In this document: positions 27,976 to 37,043 of the stretch, piece after piece | How the letters are laid out: each line of letters opens with the position of its first letter | Position numbering within the stretch: the stretch's first letter is position 1 | Origin: Pseudomonas sp. | GTDB lineage: Bacteria > Pseudomonadota > Gammaproteobacteria > Pseudomonadales > Pseudomonadaceae | DNA: 59,287 nt | Direction of reading: 5' to 3' | Assembly: GCA_022448005.1 (NCBI GenBank) | Contig: JAKUTK010000023.1 | Span: forward strand, 9,689 to 68,975 | Program-made: the position numbers and the translations under genes | The notes under the pieces: generated by a model | What the model saw: only the letters and a program-made list of their open reading frames with translations | Told to the model about the DNA's origin: nothing | The model's database searches: none

Positions 27976-29949
27976 ATGTCCGCCCCGCTCCACACCGGTT
28001 TTCAGCATGCCGAACTCGACTGGGACGAGAACGGCCAACCGCAATCCCGGCAGTATGGGGACGTGTACTTTTCCCGCGGCTCCGGCATGGCCGAAACCAC
28101 CCACGTGTTTCTGCAACCCAATCGGCTGACCGAGCGTTTCGCTGCCCTTCGCGCTGGGGAGCGGCTGGTGATTGGCGAAACGGGCTTTGGCACCGGTCTC
28201 AGCTTCCTTTGCGCCTGGGCGCTGTTCGAGGGCACTGCGCCTGCCAATAGCGCTCTGCACTTTGTCAGTGTTGAAAAGCACCCCCTCACGCATGACGACC
28301 TGTGTCGTGCCCTGGCTTTGTGGCCGGAACTGCATGAGCAGGCGCGGCAGTTGCTGGATCAGTATGTGGCGATCAACCCGGGGTTCCAGCAGTTTCGCTT
28401 TGGCCAGGTGACGCTGACGCTACTGGTCGGCGATGCGCTCGAGAGGCTCAAAGAGCTGGATGCGCGGGTAGATGCCTGGTTTCTCGATGGCTTCGCACCG
28501 CCAAAGAACCCGGACATGTGGCAGCCCGAGCTGTTCGAGCAGGTGGCGCGGCTGTCGGCTCCAGGTGCCACCCTGGCAACCTTCAGCAGCGCCGGCAGCG
28601 TACGGCGAGCACTCAAGGAAGCGGGCTTCGAGGTCAAGCGGATTCCCGGCTTAGGCCATAAGTGGGAAAACCTGCAGGGCCAGCTTGTCACGCCGCCAGA
28701 AACCCGGGAGAGCCCTTGGTTCGCGCGCCCTTCGCATCAACCGGCGCAGCGCAAAGCGCTGGTGATTGGCGCAGGCCTCGCGGGTTGCGCCAGCGCCGCC
28801 AGCCTGGCGGCGCGCGGATGGCAGGTGGCACTGCTGGAACGGCACGACGATATTGCCCAGGAGGGTTCTGGCAACCCGCAGGGCGTGCTCTATCTGAAGC
28901 TCTCAGCGCACGGCACCGCGCTCTCGCAGCTTGTTGCCAGCGGCTTTGGCTACACCCGTCGGCTATTGCACAATCTGCAGCGCGGACAGGACTGGGATGC
29001 CTGCGGCGTGCTGCAGCTCTCCTTCGATCATAAGGAAAGCGTCCGCCAGGCGGCACTTTCCGACGCCTTCCCGCCCGGTCTTCTGCATGCGGTGCCGCGC
29101 GAAGAGGCCGAGCGGCTGGCGGGCGTAGCGCTGGACCATGGGGGGCTGTTCTATCCGGATGCCGGCTGGGCGCACCCGCCAGCGCTGTGTCGCTGGCTGA
29201 TCAAGCACCCGTCCATCGAGTTGCATCGCCATCAGCACCCGCTCGAACTGCGTCGAAGCGGCGAGCAATGGCAGGCGCTGGCCGGCGATGAGCTGCTGGC
29301 CGAGGCGCCGGTCGTGATTCTGGCCGGCGCTGCCGATGCCAAGCGGTTCAGTCAAAGCGCCTGGCTGCCACTCAAGCGGATTCGCGGGCAGATCACCGCC
29401 CTGCCGGCGAACGAACAAAGCGCCACATTGCGCACCGTGTTGTGTGCCAAGGGATATGTCGCCCCGCCACGTGAGGGTCAGCATACGCTGGGGGCAAGTT
29501 TCAATTTTGCCGAGGCCGATCCCGCGCCGAGCGCTGCTGAACATCATTCGAACCTGGACATGCTCAGGGAGATTTCCGGCGATCTGCATCAGCGCCTGGA
29601 CGTCGAAAGCTGCGACACAGACCAGCTGCAAGGACGTGTCGCGTTCCGCTGCACCAGCCCCGACTATCTACCCATCGTTGGCGCCCTGGCCGATCCGGAA
29701 TGTTTCGCCGAGACCTATGCCGTGCTGGCAAAGGATGCCCGCCAGGTGCCCGACAAGCCATGCCCCTGGCTTGACGGGCTGTACGTGAACACCGCCCACG
29801 GCTCGCGCGGCCTGATTACCGCGCCCCTGGCCGGGGAATTGCTCGCAGCCTGGATAAATGACGACCCCCTGCCGGTGCCGCGGGCCATCGCCGAAGCCTG
29901 CCATCCCAATCGATTCCTGTTGCGCAAACTCATCCGCCGGACCAACTGA
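27976..29949 (+). CDS. mnmC: Bifunctional tRNA 5-methylaminomethyl-2-thiouridine enzyme MnmC
   Basis: Completes mnm5s2U34 synthesis in tRNA. The N-terminal methyltransferase domain (about 1-240) has the SAM motif GETGFGTGLSFLCAW and the motif DAWFLDGFAPPKNPDMW. The C-terminal FAD-dependent oxidoreductase (about 255-657) has the dinucleotide-binding motif VIGAGLAGCASAASLAARGW and the terminal region NTAHGSRGLITAPLAGELLA. The full length of 657 residues means both activities are kept. TTAGAAT upstream looks like an extended -10, with AGGAAACGTCG before the ATG. Confidence 0.96.
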   Translation: MSAPLHTGFQHAELDWDENGQPQSRQYGDVYFSRGSGMAETTHVFLQPNRLTERFAALRAGERLVIGETGFGTGLSFLCAWALFEGTAPANSALHFVSVEKHPLTHDDLCRALALWPELHEQARQLLDQYVAINPGFQQFRFGQVTLTLLVGDALERLKELDARVDAWFLDGFAPPKNPDMWQPELFEQVARLSAPGATLATFSSAGSVRRALKEAGFEVKRIPGLGHKWENLQGQLVTPPETRESPWFARPSHQPAQRKALVIGAGLAGCASAASLAARGWQVALLERHDDIAQEGSGNPQGVLYLKLSAHGTALSQLVASGFGYTRRLLHNLQRGQDWDACGVLQLSFDHKESVRQAALSDAFPPGLLHAVPREEAERLAGVALDHGGLFYPDAGWAHPPALCRWLIKHPSIELHRHQHPLELRRSGEQWQALAGDELLAEAPVVILAGAADAKRFSQSAWLPLKRIRGQITALPANEQSATLRTVLCAKGYVAPPREGQHTLGASFNFAEADPAPSAAEHHSNLDMLREISGDLHQRLDVESCDTDQLQGRVAFRCTSPDYLPIVGALADPECFAETYAVLAKDARQVPDKPCPWLDGLYVNTAHGSRGLITAPLAGELLAAWINDDPLPVPRAIAEACHPNRFLLRKLIRRTN

Positions 29950-30007
29950 CTGACCGCGATCGCCTAGCGCTCGAACGTCAGGCAGGCGGCCTCGAACAGG
30001 CTTAGCA

Positions 30008-30247
30008 CTAGCATCGACGAAACGGCTCGTCCCAAAACGGACGGGTGGTTTCCGTTTCAATATCGGCCCGGCTCAAGCCGATATCCTTGAGCATCTCGTC
30101 GCTCAATGCCGCGAGCTGCTGACGCTGACGATACAACGCGTGCCAGCGGCTTAACTGCTGCCAGACCGCACGCAGTGACTGGCTGAACGAGTAGTGGGCT
30201 GTTGTGCTATTGACGCAAGGTTGAACGAACTCAGCATGGCTTTTCAT
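30008..30247 (-). CDS. DUF1127 (YjiS-like) small protein
   Basis: 79 residues. The C-terminal half carries the DUF1127 signature, WHALYRQRQQLAALSDEMLK followed by DIGLSRADIETE. Small DUF1127 proteins often act in stress or RNA-related regulation in other bacteria; no role is shown here. It is divergent from a LysR gene (95 bp between starts), an arrangement in which the regulator typically controls the small gene. Confidence 0.85.
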   Translation of the reverse strand: MKSHAEFVQPCVNSTTAHYSFSQSLRAVWQQLSRWHALYRQRQQLAALSDEMLKDIGLSRADIETETTRPFWDEPFRRC

Positions 30248-30342
30248 CTGGGATACCTCCGAGTGGATGGCGTCAGTGTCCTGCTGGGCTTATGATCAAT
30301 CCAACGAATGTTTCTGATGGCGCACATCTCGGAGATTGATGA

Positions 30343-31197
30343 ATGGCCAATTACCCCAGTATCGATGCAGAGCTGCTGCGCAGCTTTGTGGCGATTGCAG
30401 ATCACGGCGGCTTTACCCGAGCGGCCGAAGCCGTCAATCGCACGCAGTCGGCGATCAGCATGCAGATGAAGCGCCTGGAGGAGGACGTGCTGCAACGGTC
30501 GGTATTCGAGCGCGATGGGCGTCAGGTCAAACTCACCGCAGAGGGCCAGATCCTGCTCGGTTACGCACGGAGGATCCTCAAACTGCACGGCGAGGTGCTG
30601 ACGACCCTACGCGAACCGCACATGGTCGGCTCGGTGCGCATCGGCACCCCGGACGACTATGTAATGCGCTTCCTGCCGGGCATCCTGTCGCGCTTCGCAC
30701 AGGCCTATCCGCTGGTACAGGTGGAGGTGCATTGCGAACCGTCTTATCAGTTACTGCAGCGGCGCGACCTGGATCTGTCCATCGTCACCCGCGAGCCGGG
30801 CACCGAGATCGGTCAGCTGCTGCGCCGGGAGCGTTTCGTCTGGGCCGAAGCGCCTGGCTTCAACACCCATGAACAACGGCCAATGCCACTGGCCATGTTC
30901 AATACCGACTGCTTCTGCCGGGCCTGGGCCTGCAACGCCCTGGACAGCCTGGAAGTACCCTACCGGGTCGCCTATACCAGCCCCAGCCTCTCGGCGCTGA
31001 TGGCTGTGACCAACGCGGGACTTGCGGTGACCGCGCAGCTGCAGAGCCTGGTGACAGCGGATATGCGCGTACTGGGCGAAGCCGAGGGCATGCCGGAGCT
31101 GCCTTCGTGCAGCATTGTTCTGCTGCGCAACGATCGCAACCAGTCTCAGGTCAGCGAGACCCTGGCCGAACATATCGTCGAAGGTTTTCGTCTGTAG
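30343..31197 (+). CDS. LysR-type transcriptional regulator
   Basis: 284 residues: an N-terminal winged helix-turn-helix (about 5-65; DHGGFTRAAEAVNRTQSAIS is the recognition-helix region) and an effector-binding domain (~90-284). It is transcribed away from the DUF1127 gene, and LysR regulators commonly autoregulate and control the divergent neighbour. The 95-bp intergenic region is short and could hold a single LysR operator (T-N11-A boxes are too degenerate to call by eye). The inducer is unknown. Confidence 0.9.
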   Translation: MANYPSIDAELLRSFVAIADHGGFTRAAEAVNRTQSAISMQMKRLEEDVLQRSVFERDGRQVKLTAEGQILLGYARRILKLHGEVLTTLREPHMVGSVRIGTPDDYVMRFLPGILSRFAQAYPLVQVEVHCEPSYQLLQRRDLDLSIVTREPGTEIGQLLRRERFVWAEAPGFNTHEQRPMPLAMFNTDCFCRAWACNALDSLEVPYRVAYTSPSLSALMAVTNAGLAVTAQLQSLVTADMRVLGEAEGMPELPSCSIVLLRNDRNQSQVSETLAEHIVEGFRL

Positions 31198-31224
31198 CGG
31201 GTCGGTCGATCAGCGCGGCGGCGG

Positions 31225-31698
31225 CTAGTCTTCCGATCCGCATATCGACGCGGCGCGCAGTAGCGCCGCGGTAATCCCGTGCTGCTCCCACTCCGGCAGG
31301 GCCGAAAATCGCGCAACGAACTCGGGCGGTAACAGTGAAGGCGCCTGCTGTTGCAGTGCTCGCCCCTCGTCAGTCAATAACAGCCACTGACGACGGCGGT
31401 CCTGATCATCCCGTTGGCGCAACAACAGTCCGCGTTCAGCAAGGCGGTCGAGTTGCCCGGACAGCGTCGCTGGCGTCAGGCTGACGCGCTTGCTCAAAGC
31501 GCTGGCGGTCAGCTGCCGCTCGCTGGCCAGCACCTGCAGAATCATCAGCTGCACCGGGCTCAGCCCACCGAAACGCGCCAGTCGCTTGGCATGCATCTCG
31601 GCGTCTTGCTGCAGCCGGCGCAAGGCCTGGAACAGAGACAACTCAAGGTTGCCCTCCGCCGCTTCAATAGTTTCAGATCGAATGTTTTGTTTGCTCAT
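31225..31698 (-). CDS. MarR-family transcriptional regulator
   Basis: 157 residues from the ATG at 31698 (MSKQNIRSETIEAAEGNLEL). It has a winged-helix MarR domain with SALSKRVSLTPATLSGQLDRLAERGLLL as the recognition-helix region and the wing RQRDDQDRRRQWLLLT. The open frame continues 49 residues further upstream without homology-like character. It is divergent from the NAGGN operon, with ~220 bp between the starts, and is the obvious candidate regulator of that operon; the order matches the P. aeruginosa cluster as I remember it. The ligand is unknown. Confidence 0.88.
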   Translation of the reverse strand: MSKQNIRSETIEAAEGNLELSLFQALRRLQQDAEMHAKRLARFGGLSPVQLMILQVLASERQLTASALSKRVSLTPATLSGQLDRLAERGLLLRQRDDQDRRRQWLLLTDEGRALQQQAPSLLPPEFVARFSALPEWEQHGITAALLRAASICGSED

Positions 31699-31919
31699 AG
31701 ACAAGTAAATCGTGCTGAGTACGGTTTGACATGAAAGCACTATTTTTGTTTCCCTGTAAAACCTGACTGACGCAGCAGAGCGCGACTCAGGCCAGCCGAG
31801 GCGCCCCTGAACAAGCCCCTCAGCCACCGAGCCAGAGCGGTACACGCCCGTCTGAAATCCTGAACTTCGCGGTTCGAGCGTCAGTCACACTCCCCAACGG
31901 CAATACCGGTAAGGATCCT

Positions 31920-33692
31920 ATGTGTGGCATAGCTGGCGAACTTCGCTTCGATAATCAACCGGCCGACCTGGCCGCGGTTGAACGCATCACCCAATCCCTG
32001 ACGTCTCGTGGCCCGGACGCCTGCGGCTTCAACAGCCAAGGCCCTCTCGCTCTGGGTCACCGACGGCTGAAAATCATGGATCTGTGCGAGGCCTCTGGCC
32101 AGCCGATGATCGACTCGGCGCTCGGCCTGTCCATGGTGTTCAACGGCGCCATCTACAACTACCCCGAATTGCGCGCCGAACTGGAAGCATTGGGCTACAG
32201 CTTCTTCTCCGGCGGCGACACCGAGGTCTTGCTCAAAGGCTTTCATGCCTGGGGCGAAGCCCTGTTGCCCCGACTGAACGGCATGTTCGCTTTCGCCATC
32301 TGGCAGCGAGACGTGCAAGAACTGTTCATCGCGCGCGATCGTCTCGGTATCAAGCCGCTCTATCTGTCACGCACGGGCGAGCGCTTGCGCTTTGCCTCGA
32401 CGCTTCCGGCGTTGCTCAAGGGCGGAGACATTGCTGGCGTGCTGAACCCGGTGGCACTGAATCACTACATGAGCTTCCATGCTGTGGTGCCAGCGCCGGA
32501 TACTTTGATCGCCGGAATCGAAAAGCTGCCACCCGGCACCTTCATGCGGATTGACGCCAGCGGCAAGAGCAGCCAACACCGCTGGTGGACGCTGGAATTC
32601 GGCGCATCGGAAGAAGAACAAGGCTACAGCTTCGAAGACTGGCAGGAGCGCACCCTGACCACCTTGCGTGAGTCCGTCGCCCTGCGTCATCGCGCGGCGG
32701 TCGATGTGGGCGTTCTGCTGTCCGGCGGTGTCGACTCCAGTTTGCTGGTAGGCCTGCTTCGCGAAGCCGGCGCTGGCGATAACCTGCAGACCTTCTCCAT
32801 CGGCTTCCAGGATGCCGGTGGCGAGCGTGGCGACGAATTCAAGTATTCGGACCTGATTGCGGAGCATTACGGAACGCGTCATCACCAGCTGCGCATTCAG
32901 GAAAAGGAAATTCTCGAACAGCTACCCGCCGCCTTCCGCGCCATGAGCGAACCGATGGTCAGCCATGACTGCATCGCGTTCTATTTGCTCTCGCGTGAAG
33001 TCTCCAAGCACTGCAAGGTGGTGCAGAGCGGCCAGGGCGCAGACGAGCTGTTTGCCGGTTACCACTGGTATCCACAGGTGGACGGTGTCGAGGACCCGGT
33101 TGAGGCTTATCTCACAGCCTTCCGTGACCGCAGCTTCGAGGAGTACGCCGACACCGTGCAGCAGCAGTGGGTCAAGGGCGACTTCTCCGGCGATTTCGTA
33201 CGTCAGCATTTCGCCCAGCCCGGCGCCGACGCCGCTGTAGACAAAGCTCTGCGCATCGACAGCACAGTGATGCTGGTCGACGACCCGGTCAAACGCGTCG
33301 ACAACATGACCATGGCCTGGGGCCTCGAGGCTCGAGTGCCGTTTCTCGACCACAACGTGGCCGAGCTGTCGGCAAAAATCCCTGCCAAGTACAAGCTGCC
33401 TGACGGCGGCAAGTACGTGCTCAAGGAAGCCGCGCGTAAAGTCATTCCAGCGGCGGTTATCGACCGTCCCAAGGGTTATTTCCCGGTGCCGGGGCTCAAG
33501 CATCTGCAGGGCGATACGTTGAACTGGGTGCGGGAGCTGCTGACCGACCCGAGTCAGGACCGCGGGCTGTATAACCCGGCCATGCTGGACAGGCTGTTCA
33601 ACGACCCAGAAGGTCAACTGACGCCCCTGCGTGGCTCGAAATTGTGGCAGTTGGCAGCAGTCAATCTATGGTTGAGCGAACAAGGCCTCTAA
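31920..33692 (+). CDS. asnO: N-acetylglutaminylglutamine amidotransferase (NAGGN synthesis)
   Basis: Asparagine-synthetase-like enzyme that amidates N-acetylglutaminylglutamine to the osmoprotectant NAGGN. 590 residues: an N-terminal class II glutaminase domain with the nucleophile Cys2 (MCGIAGELRF), and a C-terminal synthetase domain with the pyrophosphate loop LLSGGVDSSLLVGLL (near residue 266). The following genes encode the GNAT/ATP-grasp synthetase and the NAGGN-associated peptidase, which is why this is not called plain AsnB. The start codon is preceded by AAGGATCCT. This is the first gene of the operon. Confidence 0.93.
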   Translation: MCGIAGELRFDNQPADLAAVERITQSLTSRGPDACGFNSQGPLALGHRRLKIMDLCEASGQPMIDSALGLSMVFNGAIYNYPELRAELEALGYSFFSGGDTEVLLKGFHAWGEALLPRLNGMFAFAIWQRDVQELFIARDRLGIKPLYLSRTGERLRFASTLPALLKGGDIAGVLNPVALNHYMSFHAVVPAPDTLIAGIEKLPPGTFMRIDASGKSSQHRWWTLEFGASEEEQGYSFEDWQERTLTTLRESVALRHRAAVDVGVLLSGGVDSSLLVGLLREAGAGDNLQTFSIGFQDAGGERGDEFKYSDLIAEHYGTRHHQLRIQEKEILEQLPAAFRAMSEPMVSHDCIAFYLLSREVSKHCKVVQSGQGADELFAGYHWYPQVDGVEDPVEAYLTAFRDRSFEEYADTVQQQWVKGDFSGDFVRQHFAQPGADAAVDKALRIDSTVMLVDDPVKRVDNMTMAWGLEARVPFLDHNVAELSAKIPAKYKLPDGGKYVLKEAARKVIPAAVIDRPKGYFPVPGLKHLQGDTLNWVRELLTDPSQDRGLYNPAMLDRLFNDPEGQLTPLRGSKLWQLAAVNLWLSEQGL

Positions 33693-33771
33693 CAACCCGT
33701 TCATGACGACGCAATGAGCGAGCGCCGAAGCGTTGCCGTAGTGAAGTCATACAAGCTCCAAGGAATGCACC

Positions 33772-35514
33772 ATGCAGAAGTCTCAAGCCTACGGACAGCG
33801 ACTGTTGCGCGGCCAGACACCGACCTATGAGCGCTTGCAACAACGGCTCGCCGAGGACGGCCAAGCGGAACATCAGGCGCCAGTAACACTGCACTGCGGA
33901 TGGGGCCGGATCTTGATCGGCCACACCTACTCCGACCCTGAGAAGCTCGCGGCCGACCTGCTCCATGAACAGGCCGGTGAGCGGGATATCGCCCTGTACG
34001 TCGCCGCACCGCATCAGGTACTCGCCTATGCGCCGCAGCAGCTGTTCCTTGATCCATCGGACACATCGCGCATCTGGTTCACCGATTACCGCCCGGCTCG
34101 CCGGAGCTTCCGCGGCTTCGGCATCCGCCGCGCCCAGAGCGAGGAAGACTGGAAGGCGATCAACAGTCTGTATCAGTCCCGCCACATGCTGCCGGTCAAC
34201 CCTGAGTTGTGCACACCGCGAGAGCAAGGCGGTCCGGTATATTGGCTGGCCGAGGACGACGACTCCGGCGAGATCATCGGCAGTGTCATGGGCATCAATC
34301 ACCACAAGGCCTTCAATGATCCGGAGAACGGCTCGAGCCTCTGGTGCCTCGCGGTCGCGCCAAACTGCACGCGCCCCGGCGTGGGCGAAGCGCTGGTTCG
34401 CCACCTCATCGAGCACTACATGGGACGCGGGCTGGCCTATCTCGATCTGTCGGTACTGCACGACAACAAGCAAGCCAAGGCGCTCTACGCCAAGCTCGGC
34501 TTCCGCGACCTGCAGACCTTCACGGTCAAGCGCAAGAACACCTTCAACCAGCCGCTGTTTCTTGGCCCAGGTCCGGAAGCGGAGCTGAATCCCTACGCCA
34601 AGATCATCGTCGACGAGGCACGCCGCCGCGGCATCGAGATCACCATCGACGATGCTGAAGCCGGCCTGTTCACGCTGACCCAGGGTGGCCGCAAGGTGCG
34701 CTGCCGCGAGTCACTGTCGGACCTTACGTCTGCGGTGAGCATGACGTTGTGCCAAGACAAGAGCCTGACTCACCGGACCCTTGCTCGCGCGGGGCTTAAA
34801 CTGCCTGCCCAACAACTCGCGGGTTCGGTCGAGGAGAATGCCGCGTTTCTCGAGCAGCACGGCAGCGTGGTCGTAAAGCCTCTCGACGGTGAACAAGGCC
34901 AAGGCGTCTCGGTCGACCTGCGCAGCAGCCAGGATGTCGAAGAAGCCATCGCTCGCGCACGTCAATTCGATCAGCGCGTGTTGCTGGAAAGCTTTCATCC
35001 CGGACTCGACCTGCGCATTGTCGTGATTGGATATGAAGTCGTGGCCGCGGCGATCCGCCGTCCGGCTGAAGTGGTGGGTGACGGCAGCCACAGCATTCGC
35101 CAGTTGATCGAGACCCAGAGCCGGCGGCGCCAGGCTGCAACCGCCGGCGAAAGCCGAATCCCTATGGACGAAGAGACACAGCGCTGCATCAGCGACGCCG
35201 GCTTCGACTACGACAGCGTCTTGCCACGCGGCGAGCGCTTGGCGGTGCGCCGCACTGCCAACCTGCATACCGGTGGCACGCTCGATGATGTAACCGATCA
35301 GCTGCATCCCGAGTTGATCGACGCCGCCGTTCGGGCCGCTCGCGCGCTGGATATTCCGGTAGTCGGCCTGGATCTGCTGGTGCCGGCAGCAGACCAACCC
35401 GAGTACGTATTCATTGAAGCGAACGAGCGGGTCGGCCTCGCCAATCACCATCCCCAGCCCACTGCCGAGCGTTTCGTCGACCTGCTCTTTCCACTCAGCT
35501 ACGGCACCCACTAG
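33772..35514 (+). CDS. ngg: N-acetylglutaminylglutamine synthetase (GNAT + ATP-grasp)
   Basis: Makes N-acetylglutaminylglutamine, the precursor of NAGGN. 580 residues: an N-terminal GNAT acetyltransferase region (about 100-270, with AVAPNCTRPGVGEALVRHLI as the acetyl-CoA loop), then an ATP-grasp ligase (about 300-580; VVKPLDGEQGQGVSVD and FIEANERVGLANHH). This fusion is the hallmark of the NAGGN pathway. It lies 79 bp after the amidotransferase gene. Between this gene and the next is a perfect hairpin (35542-35567). Confidence 0.92.
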   Translation: MQKSQAYGQRLLRGQTPTYERLQQRLAEDGQAEHQAPVTLHCGWGRILIGHTYSDPEKLAADLLHEQAGERDIALYVAAPHQVLAYAPQQLFLDPSDTSRIWFTDYRPARRSFRGFGIRRAQSEEDWKAINSLYQSRHMLPVNPELCTPREQGGPVYWLAEDDDSGEIIGSVMGINHHKAFNDPENGSSLWCLAVAPNCTRPGVGEALVRHLIEHYMGRGLAYLDLSVLHDNKQAKALYAKLGFRDLQTFTVKRKNTFNQPLFLGPGPEAELNPYAKIIVDEARRRGIEITIDDAEAGLFTLTQGGRKVRCRESLSDLTSAVSMTLCQDKSLTHRTLARAGLKLPAQQLAGSVEENAAFLEQHGSVVVKPLDGEQGQGVSVDLRSSQDVEEAIARARQFDQRVLLESFHPGLDLRIVVIGYEVVAAAIRRPAEVVGDGSHSIRQLIETQSRRRQAATAGESRIPMDEETQRCISDAGFDYDSVLPRGERLAVRRTANLHTGGTLDDVTDQLHPELIDAAVRAARALDIPVVGLDLLVPAADQPEYVFIEANERVGLANHHPQPTAERFVDLLFPLSYGTH

Positions 35515-35541
35515 CGGGACATTCAGGCCGTAGATGGCCTG

Positions 35542-35567
35542 GTTCCGGCACCCGCAGGTGCCGGAAC
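35542..35567 (+). other. Intra-operon hairpin between the NAGGN synthetase and peptidase genes
   Basis: Exact 11-bp arms (GTTCCGGCACC and GGTGCCGGAAC) flank the loop CGCA. It is followed by GC-rich sequence, not a U-run, so it is more likely an mRNA stability or processing element than a full terminator. The structure is seen; the role is inferred. Confidence 0.5.
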
Positions 35568-35649
35568 GGCCCGCCGCCTCGCTTGCGGCACCACCGCAGC
35601 TCAACTTCACTCACTTACATAGCGGCAGCCCGTTTTCCGCCGCTAAGGA

Positions 35650-36855
35650 ATGATCATGACTGCCAAGCTTCCCGAACCGGACCTCAACTACCTGCAACGT
35701 GTGCTGCTGGAGATGCTCGCCATTCCCAGCCCCACCGGCTTCACCGACACAATCGTTCGATATGTGGCAGAGCGCCTGAAGGAGCTCGGCATTCCCTTCG
35801 AACTGACCCGCCGCGGAACCATCCGCGCCACGCTCAAGGGCCGCCGGTACAGTCCGGATCGCGCCATCGCCGCGCACCTCGACACCATCGGCGCCAGCGT
35901 CCGGGAAATTCAGGACAATGGCCGACTCGGCCTGTCGCCAGTGGGTTGCTGGTCAAGCCGTTTCGCCGAAGGCAGCCGCGTCAGCGTCTTCACTGACACC
36001 GGCGTGGTACGCGGCAGCGTGCTGCCCCTGCTTGCCTCAGGGCATGCATTCAACACCGCAGTCGACGAGATGCCGATCAGCTGGAACCACGTCGAGCTGC
36101 GTCTGGACGGCTATACCGCGAGCCGCGCCGACACCCTCGCGCTGGGCATCAATGTGGGCGATTTCGTCGCTTTCGATCCAATGCCCGAGTTTACCGACAG
36201 CGGTTACATCAGCTCGCGCCACCTGGATGACAAGGCCGGAGTAGCAGCCTTGCTGGCGTCACTGAAAGCTGTGATCGAAAGCGGTCGTGAGCCACCCATC
36301 GACTGCCATCCGCTGTTCACCATCACAGAGGAAACCGGGTCTGGGGCAGCCGGCGCCCTGCCCTGGGATGTCAGCGAGTTCGTCGGCATCGACATCGCGC
36401 CGACGGCCAAGGGCCAGGAATCCAGCGAACACGCAGTCACCGTCGCCATGCAGGATTCGGGTGGGCCGTATGATTTCCACCTGTCCCGGCACCTGCTCAA
36501 ACTGGCAGAAGCCAATGAAGTACCGGTGCGGCGTGACCTGTTCCGCTACTACCACAGCGATGCACAGTCGGCGATCGCTGCCGGGCACGATATACGCACC
36601 GCGCTGCTGGCCTTTGGCTGCGATGCGACACACGGCTATGAGCGCACCCATATCGACAGCCTGGCCGCCATGAGCCGCTTGATTTCAGCCTACTTGCTGA
36701 GCCCACCGGTATTCACCAGTGATGCCCATGCAGGCAAAGATTCCCTGGAGAATTTCAGCCATCAACTCGAACACGTGACGCAGATGGAAAACGACACCCG
36801 CGTGCCGGCAGTCGATTCAATCTTCGATAAGCCGACCGATGATTCTTCAGGTTGA
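35650..36855 (+). CDS. NAGGN-system M42-family peptidase
   Basis: 401 residues with the M42/M28-like dinuclear metallopeptidase fold: AIAAHLDTIGASVREI (His-x-Asp metal ligands), the bridging Asp in SSRHLDDKAGVAALLASL, the catalytic Glu pair in FTITEETGSGAAG, and a later Asp in VGIDIAPTAKGQ. It sits third in the operon with the two NAGGN biosynthetic enzymes, so it probably degrades NAGGN or a dipeptide related to it. A hairpin (36856-36881) follows its stop. Enzyme class sure; substrate inferred from context. Confidence 0.9.
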   Translation: MIMTAKLPEPDLNYLQRVLLEMLAIPSPTGFTDTIVRYVAERLKELGIPFELTRRGTIRATLKGRRYSPDRAIAAHLDTIGASVREIQDNGRLGLSPVGCWSSRFAEGSRVSVFTDTGVVRGSVLPLLASGHAFNTAVDEMPISWNHVELRLDGYTASRADTLALGINVGDFVAFDPMPEFTDSGYISSRHLDDKAGVAALLASLKAVIESGREPPIDCHPLFTITEETGSGAAGALPWDVSEFVGIDIAPTAKGQESSEHAVTVAMQDSGGPYDFHLSRHLLKLAEANEVPVRRDLFRYYHSDAQSAIAAGHDIRTALLAFGCDATHGYERTHIDSLAAMSRLISAYLLSPPVFTSDAHAGKDSLENFSHQLEHVTQMENDTRVPAVDSIFDKPTDDSSG

Positions 36856-36881
36856 TGGCGGCGTTTCATGATGCGCCGCCA
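36856..36881 (+). terminator. Hairpin downstream of the NAGGN operon
   Basis: TGGCGGCG and CGCCGCCA arms with a 10-nt loop directly follow the stop codon of the M42 peptidase. There is no U-tract, so termination is tentative. Confidence 0.35.
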
Positions 36882-37043
36882 ACTTGAGGCATTTGCCGAT
36901 TGCGAGGCGGCGCTGATCCGGGCAAAGTCGCAAGCCTTTGAAACATATGAATGCTTGGCCAGTCAGGCATGAAGCGAACAGGGTTTGCCATTCGCGCGAC
37001 TGGAAACTGCGTTTTGCGGGTGTGCACGCCTTGGATCAATAAC

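Noticed and set aside
31699..31845. Upstream extension of the MarR gene
   Set aside because: 49 residues without family similarity, reaching into the NAGGN control region.
34711..35610. Long minus-strand frame opposite the NAGGN synthetase
   Set aside because: Shadow of the ATP-grasp gene; no ribosome site and no domain character.
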